From NCBI GenBank assembly GCA_050694215.1, contig JBOGXB010000018.1:1-32958 (forward strand): a stretch of 32,958 nucleotides of DNA, in the 5' to 3' direction. The notes below the pieces were generated by a model. The model saw only the letters and a list, made by a program, of their open reading frames with translations. It was not told where the DNA came from and made no database searches. Each line of letters begins with the position of its first letter. Within the stretch, counting starts at the first letter, position 1. Positions 28,124 through 32,958 of this stretch are shown here, piece after piece. The DNA is from JBOGXB01 sp050694215. Lineage in GTDB: Bacteria > Actinomycetota > CADDZG01 > WHSQ01. Both the position numbers and the translations under genes were made by a program.

Positions 28124-29023
28124 CTAGTGGCGGCGAACGACGGCCGCGAGCATGTCGAGGAATGCGGGGTCGTCGTTAGGCGATGCGGTGCGCGCGAGCG
28201 TAAGGCCCAGCTTGTCGGCGAGCTCTCGAGCCTCGATATCGATGTCGTAAAGGACCTCCAGATGGTCGGCCACGAAGCCGCACGGGCACACGACTATGCC
28301 GGTGACGCCGCGACCGGCCAGTTCCTCGATCACCTCGAGGATGTCCGGGCCCAACCACGGATCGCCCGTGTGCCCCGCGCTCTGCCACGCCACCGTCCAG
28401 CGCTCGACCCCCGCGTGCTCGGCCACCGCGGCCGCCGTCTCCCGCAGCTGATCTGGATAGGGATCGTTTTCCTGCAGGATGCGCTCGGGAAGGCTGTGCG
28501 CGGTGAACACCGTGACCGCGTTGGTTCTCGACTCTTGAGGCAGTGAAGCGATTGAGTCGCTCACGCGGCCTGCCAGCAGCTCGATGTAGCCCGGCTCTAG
28601 ATGCCAGCTCTGGATCACGTCCAGCTCGCCGGTCCAGCCGACGTCCTCTGCCCCTTGCCTCGCCCGGCGCTCATAGTCGCCGATGCTCGCGCCGGAGTAG
28701 TGGGGCGCGAGCACGAGCCCGATTGCGTCTGTCACGCCGGTCGCGGCCATCGCTCTCACCGCATCCGGGATGAACGGGCTCACGTGCTTGAAGCCGACGA
28801 AGGCCGGGATCCGAACGCGCCCGGATACGCCCTCTGCTTGAGCCGAGGTGATCTCGAGAAGCGGCGACCTCCCACCGATCGCCCGGTAACGGTCGATGAG
28901 CTCGTGGAGAAGCTCGGGTGGCGGGGGACGGCCGCGCCTGATGTCCGTGTAGTAGGCCTCGACCTCGTCGAGTGACCTGGGGGTCCCGTAGGCCATGACA
29001 AGCAGAGCACGTCGCTCAATCAT
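28124..29023 (-). CDS. hemH: Coproporphyrin ferrochelatase (CpfC/HemH)
   Basis: Inserts Fe2+ into coproporphyrin III. The 299-aa enzyme has ALLVMAYGTPRSLDEVEAYY, the metal-site His176 in TAHSLPERI and Glu256 in ADHLEVLYD. The segment before that, VVCPCGF, has two cysteines where most relatives have a non-Cys pair (APxGF). There is no obvious C-terminal extension for the [2Fe-2S] cluster known in mycobacterial ferrochelatases. ATG 29023 is chosen because it gives MIERRALLVMAYG; it overlaps the hemE end by eight bases. Upstream in-frame sequence belongs to hemE. Confidence 0.94.
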   Translation of the reverse strand: MIERRALLVMAYGTPRSLDEVEAYYTDIRRGRPPPPELLHELIDRYRAIGGRSPLLEITSAQAEGVSGRVRIPAFVGFKHVSPFIPDAVRAMAATGVTDAIGLVLAPHYSGASIGDYERRARQGAEDVGWTGELDVIQSWHLEPGYIELLAGRVSDSIASLPQESRTNAVTVFTAHSLPERILQENDPYPDQLRETAAAVAEHAGVERWTVAWQSAGHTGDPWLGPDILEVIEELAGRGVTGIVVCPCGFVADHLEVLYDIDIEARELADKLGLTLARTASPNDDPAFLDMLAAVVRRH

Positions 29024-30041
29024 CCGGACTCCAGTCGTGGACCATCTCGACGAGGCGCTCGAGCCTGCCCGGGTCAGTCTCCGGGAGAACTCCGTGTCCG
29101 AGGTTGAAGATGTGCCCCCGGCCCCCACCCTGTTGCAGCACCTCGGCGGCCTTCTGCTTCAGCACCGCCAACGGCGCGAGACAGGCCGCCGGATCGAGGT
29201 TGCCCTGCAGCGCCACCCGGTCACCGAGCCGGGATCGAGCCGCGTCGAGCGGCACCCGCCAGTCGATCCCCATGACATCAGCGCCGGCGCGGTTCATCAA
29301 CGATAGGAGCTCGCCCGTCCCGACGCCGAAATGGATCCGGGGAACGCCGGTGTCCGCGAGGCCGTCGAAGATCCGTTCCACCGCCGGTAGCACGGAACGC
29401 TCGTAGTCGGCGGGCGTGAGATGACCAACCCAGGAATCGAACAGTTGCAGCGCCGATGCTCCTGCAGCCACCTGTGCGCGTAAGTACGTGAGCACCGACT
29501 CGCTCAGTATGTCCATCAGCTTGTCCCAGGTCCCGGGGTCGGAGTACATCAGCGCCTTGGTTCTTTCGTGCGTGCGGGATGGCCCGCCCTCGACGAGGTA
29601 GCTGGCGAGGGTGAAGGGCGCGCCGCCGAATCCGATCAAGGGGACGTCCAGCTCGCCGACGAGGTGGGCGATCGTCTCTATGACGAAAGGGACGTCCTGC
29701 TCCGGCTCCAGTGGATGCAGTCGATCCAGGTCGGACGGACCGCGGATGGGGTCCTCGATGACGGGCCCCACTCCGGGCTCGATCTCCAGCTCCACTCCCA
29801 TGCCCTGCAGGGGCACGACGATGTCGCTGAAGAGGATCGCCGCGTCGACCCCCAGCCGGCGCACGGGCTGCAGCGTGACCTCGGCCGCGACCTCCGGGTT
29901 GCGACACATCGCCAGGATCGAGTAGCGCTCCCGGATCGAACGGTATTCGGGAAGGCTTCGACCCGCCTGGCGCATGAACCAGACGGGCACGTGATCGGTC
30001 TCTTGCATCCTGCAGGCGCGCAGGAAGGGGGATCCCTCGAT
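29016..30041 (-). CDS. hemE: Uroporphyrinogen decarboxylase, possible ATC start
   Basis: Decarboxylates uroporphyrinogen III to coproporphyrinogen III. Conserved motifs: SPFLRACR, FMRQAGRSLPEYR (Arg24, Arg28), LFSDIVVPLQGMG (Asp73), GGAPFTLASYLVEG, FDSWVGHLTP and the C-terminal FNLGHGVLPETDP. No ATG, GTG or TTG is found between the long upstream GTG at about 30126 (inside the divergent peptidase gene) and ATG 30008, which would delete the conserved SPFLRACR helix. The ATC at 30041, six bases after AAAGGGAG, gives a normal 341-aa protein. A non-canonical AUC start or a sequence error are both possible. First gene of the heme operon. Confidence 0.9.
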   Translation of the reverse strand: MEGSPFLRACRMQETDHVPVWFMRQAGRSLPEYRSIRERYSILAMCRNPEVAAEVTLQPVRRLGVDAAILFSDIVVPLQGMGVELEIEPGVGPVIEDPIRGPSDLDRLHPLEPEQDVPFVIETIAHLVGELDVPLIGFGGAPFTLASYLVEGGPSRTHERTKALMYSDPGTWDKLMDILSESVLTYLRAQVAAGASALQLFDSWVGHLTPADYERSVLPAVERIFDGLADTGVPRIHFGVGTGELLSLMNRAGADVMGIDWRVPLDAARSRLGDRVALQGNLDPAACLAPLAVLKQKAAEVLQQGGGRGHIFNLGHGVLPETDPGRLERLVEMVHDWSPDD

Positions 30042-30098
30042 CGGACGCTCCCTTTCTGTGTACGGCGCGGTCGATCCTAGAGGCCCCCCCGGTCGTGG

Positions 30099-31316
30099 AT
30101 GATGGGAGCCATGTCGTCTGACCACTTGCTGAGGGCGTGCGCGGAGCTCACCGTCCACTTCGGAGCCAATGTGCAGGAGGGCCAAGAGGTCCACATCGCG
30201 GCCCTTCTGGCCCACGCCCCCCTGGCCCGGGACATAACCGAGGTGGCCTACGAGGCCGGAGCCTCCTTCGTCCACATCGACTACCGCGACCCGTACGAGA
30301 AGCTCTACCGGCTACGGCACGCTCCGGTCGAGACCTTGTCGTTCGTACCCGAGTGGTACGACCAGCAGATGGCTCAGCTAGTCGAACGACGGGCCGCTTT
30401 CATCCAGATCGCCGGGAACCCCGAGCCTCACCTCTTCGAGGGCATCGACGCCGATCGTTTGAGGCGTTGCATCTTCTGGACGACTCCGTCACAGCTCAGG
30501 GTCGCGATGAGCAACGAGAGCAACTGGACCATCGTGGCGTGTCCGAACGAGGGTTGGGCGGAGCAGATGCTCGGGGAGCCCGACGTCGCCCGGCTGTGGG
30601 GGCTGGTGGCCGCCGCAACCCGTCTTGACCAACCCGATCCCGTGGCGGCGTGGGAGGAGCACATGACCCGGTTGGAGGAGAGGGCGGCGGCTCTGAACGA
30701 GCGATCGCTTGACGTGTTGCACTTCACCGGCCCGGGGACGGACCTCCGGGTGGGACTCTTGCCCGAGGCGCGCTGGATGGCGGCGCGCTTCCGTACGAGC
30801 TGGGGCCGCTCCTACGTCCCCAATCTCCCCACAGAGGAGGTGTTCACGGCCCCCGACTTTCGTCGCACCGAGGGGAGGGTGCGGTGCACGAAACCCCTGT
30901 CGCTCGCCGGACATGTCGTCGAGGGCCTCGAGCTGACCTTCGAAAGGGGCCGCATTGTGAACGTCGAGGCGGAGGCGAACGGTGCGGCGATCGAGGCGGA
31001 GATCGGCCGGGACGAAGGTGCGGCGCGGCTGGGTGAGGTCGCGCTGGTGGACAGCTCTTCCGCCGTCGGGCGAACCGGGATGGTCTTTCGGGACACTCTG
31101 TTCGACGAGAACGCGGCCAGCCACATCGCGTGGGGGGCCGCGGTCGAGCACGTCTTCGCAGAGCTTCCGCCCGAGGGGCAACGCGAGGACAGCGGCATCA
31201 ACGTCTCCGGCGTGCACACGGACACGATGATCGGCAGCCCAGAGGTCGACGTCGACGCGACCACGAGGTCCGGCCAGAGCGTGGCTGTGATACGGCAGGG
31301 GGACTGGGTCCTCTGA
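30099..31316 (+). CDS. M29-family aminopeptidase (AmpS-like)
   Basis: Cobalt/zinc-type leaderless aminopeptidase of peptidase family M29, a cytosolic enzyme removing N-terminal residues from peptides. The 405-aa product (ATG 30099; ATGs at 30102 and 30111 are alternatives) has PNLPTEEVFTAPDF (Glu247), LGEVALVD (Glu313), ASHIAWG (His342) and GVHTDTMIGS (His373, Asp375), all in family spacing. The position of the family's conserved Tyr (His + 7) holds Val349, so activity may be altered. It is transcribed away from hemE, with only 57 nt between, so the two share a promoter region. Confidence 0.92.
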   Translation: MMGAMSSDHLLRACAELTVHFGANVQEGQEVHIAALLAHAPLARDITEVAYEAGASFVHIDYRDPYEKLYRLRHAPVETLSFVPEWYDQQMAQLVERRAAFIQIAGNPEPHLFEGIDADRLRRCIFWTTPSQLRVAMSNESNWTIVACPNEGWAEQMLGEPDVARLWGLVAAATRLDQPDPVAAWEEHMTRLEERAAALNERSLDVLHFTGPGTDLRVGLLPEARWMAARFRTSWGRSYVPNLPTEEVFTAPDFRRTEGRVRCTKPLSLAGHVVEGLELTFERGRIVNVEAEANGAAIEAEIGRDEGAARLGEVALVDSSSAVGRTGMVFRDTLFDENAASHIAWGAAVEHVFAELPPEGQREDSGINVSGVHTDTMIGSPEVDVDATTRSGQSVAVIRQGDWVL

Positions 31317-31352
31317 GTCTTCTCACCTCAAACCTGGACTGGGCCGCGACCC

Positions 31353-31399
31353 CTGCGTTGTAAGCGCAGGGGTCGGCGGTTCGAACCCGTCACCGCCCA
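31353..31399 (+). pseudogene. tRNA 3' half (anticodon arm to discriminator), no 5' half
   Basis: Positions 31353-31399 fold as a tRNA 3' half: anticodon stem CTGCG/CGCAG with loop TTGTAAG (anticodon by position GTA), a five-base variable loop GGGTC, T-arm GGCGG-TTCGAAC-CCGTC, acceptor strand ACCGCCC and discriminator A, followed by CGA. The 5' acceptor GGGCGGT and a D-arm are absent in the 26 bases before it. The stem actually extends to 11 bp outward (CGACCCCTGCG). This pattern is typical of a tRNA-derived attachment site left by an integrated element, or of a broken tRNA gene. The short variable loop is odd for tRNA-Tyr. Confidence 0.6.
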
Positions 31400-31935
31400 C
31401 GACGCAAAAGACCTTGGTCAACGCCCATTTTCGATGACTTTCCACATGCGAACGTATGTTCAAGCGGCCGCGAAATCCAACAAAAATCCAACATGCGAAC
31501 GAAGTTTGCGCGCGATCTGGGGTGGCGCGAGACCCAAATCCAACAAATCCAACGCGCGCTGAATCCAACAAAGCCATCGTGCCTAAGGGGCGCGCAGCAT
31601 GGTGCGCAGGTTTGAACCCCCGGGGGGAGCCGAACAAAAGGGGCGCAGGGTGAGGAAGGCTGGACTGAACCTCGTCGCTAGATACCTGATTGGCTAGATA
31701 CCGGCAGCAATCTCGATGCATGGAAACCGCGGTCTGGGCGGTCGCGGCAATGGCTATCGGCGCGCTCGTCACGCGGTCTATTACCAGCGCGCGGGTGATG
31801 GACTGCGCAACGAAGCCCGAGAACTACGGCAGCGCACGGATCTAGTCCTGAAAGCATTAACTGGCCCTTGGGGACCTGCCTCAAAGCCGCTTTTGTCATC
31901 ATGTGCGTTTTTGGAATCCGATAGGTTCTTTTCGT
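31400..31935. other. Gene-free stretch with short direct repeats
   Basis: More than 500 nt between the tRNA-like fragment and the methyltransferase, with no gene I can support. Open frames here are short and without recognisable motifs; a 41-codon frame at 31720-31845 is the best of them and is not convincing. The stretch holds five AATCCAAC copies, two ACATGCGAACG copies (31444-31454, 31491-31501), two GCTAGATACC copies (31677-31686, 31693-31702) and a CCCCCGGGGG palindrome at 31617-31626. The sequence is visibly less GC-rich than upstream. Confidence 0.6.
31474..31569. repeat. Cluster of five AATCCAAC direct repeats
   Basis: AATCCAAC occurs in the same orientation at 31474-31481, 31485-31492, 31537-31544, 31546-31553 and 31562-31569. 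Two pairs are tightly spaced (11 and 9 nt apart). Repeated short sites beside a tRNA 3' end resemble the arm-type binding sites of tyrosine recombinases in attachment regions; this role is inferred from arrangement only. Confidence 0.65.
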
Positions 31936-32838
31936 ATGAACAGGCACAGAGATGGTCCAGAGGGTCCGGATCTGTATGACAAGGAAGAAGTCAGTACCTA
32001 CTGGAAGAGGATTCACAACCTCGCGGTGGAAAGCTTCGCCGACCGCGAGGATGAGCTGTTACCCGTGGTCGCCGACCCCGGCACACCAGATTGGGAGAAG
32101 CGCCACGTTGCGCGGTTCCAGCGCAAGGCCGTGTTGCGATCGCTGCGGCTTGTCCCGGATGTTGCAGGCCTCCGCGGACTTGAGTTTGGTTGCGGAACGG
32201 GTCGGTGGGTGAGACTTCTTAGCGGTCTTGGAGCGGACATGGTAGGGGTGGACATCTCCGAGGACGTGATCGATAGGAACCAAAAACTCATTCCGGAAGC
32301 AGAGTTTCGCTGCGCGGATATCACCAAAGACCCTCCTGAAGAGGAATCGTACGACTTAGTGATATCGATGACGGTGATTCAGCACCTCCCTTACGAGGAA
32401 CAGGAGGAGGTGGTCCGAGTACTCGGTGAGTCGTTGAAGTCTGGTGGCGTTTTCCTGATGCTGGAGAACATCCACGATACGGCTCGAACTGTGTTTCCGA
32501 GGAGTATTGGGGGATGGAAGGGTCTAGCACTATCCCACGGTCTTGAGTGCACATATTCGCGAGGCTACGGATTCGATCTTCTACCCCGGTTTGGTCGCCG
32601 CGTACTCAGCTTCTCGGGGTTTCGCAGAAAGGCCAAGGCAGGCTTGTCCAATCTGTCTCCTGAAGAGCTGGCGGCAGCGACCTATGACCGCTATCGGAAT
32701 ACGCGCCGGCACCGCCGCTACGCCTATGTTTTCCGCCCAATGGTGGCGGCCTCGTACGTTGTTGAGCCCATCAGCCAGTCGATCATGCCCAGCAGTTGGG
32801 CAACACACTGCTCATTCGTTTTCAAAAAGACTTCTTAG
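31936..32838 (+). CDS. Class I SAM-dependent methyltransferase
   Basis: A 300-aa protein with a Rossmann methyltransferase core: motif I LEFGCGTGRW at 82-91, the acidic residue Asp106 in MVGVDISEDVI, a motif II-type CADIT, and SYDLVISMTVIQHLPYEEQ. The substrate cannot be read from the sequence; stand-alone proteins of this type act on sugars, lipids or secondary metabolites. ATG 31936 (MNRHRDGPEG) lacks a good Shine-Dalgarno sequence; an upstream ATG at 31903 gives 11 more residues. Its codon use (TTA, CTA, AGT, GAT) and lower GC differ from the rest of the window, consistent with acquisition. Confidence 0.85.
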   Translation: MNRHRDGPEGPDLYDKEEVSTYWKRIHNLAVESFADREDELLPVVADPGTPDWEKRHVARFQRKAVLRSLRLVPDVAGLRGLEFGCGTGRWVRLLSGLGADMVGVDISEDVIDRNQKLIPEAEFRCADITKDPPEEESYDLVISMTVIQHLPYEEQEEVVRVLGESLKSGGVFLMLENIHDTARTVFPRSIGGWKGLALSHGLECTYSRGYGFDLLPRFGRRVLSFSGFRRKAKAGLSNLSPEELAAATYDRYRNTRRHRRYAYVFRPMVAASYVVEPISQSIMPSSWATHCSFVFKKTS

Positions 32839-32958
32839 TGGGAGGACGGAGGAACTTCGAGGAGCGAGTTACGACCCGACTAAGCGCGAGCTGACCATCA
32901 GGGTGACGTTGGTTCCTGAGCTGACGCATCCTGATGGGCCGCGCGCTCCCCTTTTGTT
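32839..32958. other. Window edge, possible partial coding sequence
   Basis: The last 120 nt are not covered by a complete gene. One plus-strand frame reads YDPTKRELTIRVTLVPELTH and stays open to the window end, and looks protein-like, but no start or ribosome binding site is evident before it. I cannot name it. Confidence 0.25.

Noticed and set aside
31474..31569. CRISPR array
   Set aside because: The AATCCAAC repeats are only 8 nt with irregular 1-44 nt gaps; there are no regular spacers and no cas genes nearby.
31323..31772. Minus-strand 149-codon frame ending GDGFEPPTPALTTQG
   Set aside because: The GFEPPT-type peptide is the antisense of the tRNA T-arm, a well-known source of spurious ORFs; the rest has no domain character.
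31720..31845. 41-codon frame METAVWAVAAMAIGALV... with a hydrophobic start
   Set aside because: Could be a tiny membrane protein, but there is no ribosome binding site or family match and it lies in a repeat-rich gap.
31633..32958. 11-nt inverted repeat (AACAAAAGGGG at 31633-31643, complement at 32948-32958) flanking the methyltransferase
   Set aside because: Eleven-base matches are expected by chance many times in 33 kb, and there is no other sign of element ends.

Overview
The window is a high-GC bacterial chromosome segment. About the first 21.4 kb is one unbroken co-directional block of translation genes, in which the str, S10, spc and alpha operons are run together: fusA-tuf, rpsJ-rplC-rplD-rplW-rplB-rpsS-rplV-rpsC-rplP-rpmC-rpsQ, rplN-rplX-rplE-rpsN(type Z)-rpsH-rplF-rplR-rpsE-rpmD-rplO-secY-adk-map, infA-rpmJ-rpsM-rpsK-rpsD-rpoA-rplQ-truA, rplM-rpsI. 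Gene order, many GTG/TTG starts, stop/start overlaps, zinc-type S14 and S4, long low-complexity tails on ribosomal proteins and the heme gene set further on all suggest an actinobacterium (Actinomycetota), probably of an uncultured or deep-branching class. The class cannot be fixed from the sequence alone.

Region 21.5-30.0 kb lies on the minus strand. Nearest the ribosomal block are a small VOC-fold protein and aconitase A, which overlap by 1 nt. Next is a lipoprotein, and then a compact heme operon read hemE > hemH > hemG > hemQ. These four proteins are the terminal steps of the coproporphyrin-dependent heme pathway of Gram-positive bacteria, converting uroporphyrinogen III to heme b. Divergent from hemE, on the plus strand, is an M29-family aminopeptidase (30.1-31.3 kb).

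Region 31.3-33.0 kb changes character. There is a 3' half of a tRNA with no matching 5' half, then about 600 nt without a convincing gene but with several families of short direct repeats, then a lower-GC SAM-dependent methyltransferase. This looks like the edge of an accessory or integrated segment.

Non-coding structure worth noting: a perfect 33-bp direct repeat with three hairpins in front of fusA; a MITE-like palindromic insert (about 130 bp, terminal inverted repeats, 7-bp flanking direct repeats) between rpsS and rplV inside the S10 operon; an extended -10 promoter plus GC hairpin in the infA leader; a 23-bp tandem repeat between hemG and hemQ; a dyad between rpsI and the convergent VOC gene; and a possible leaderless start for aconitase. 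At protein level, L22 has a histone-H1-like lysine-rich tail, S3 and L17 have long disordered tails, hemE has no ATG/GTG/TTG at the expected start (an ATC is best placed), and the M29 peptidase has Val where the family has a conserved Tyr.
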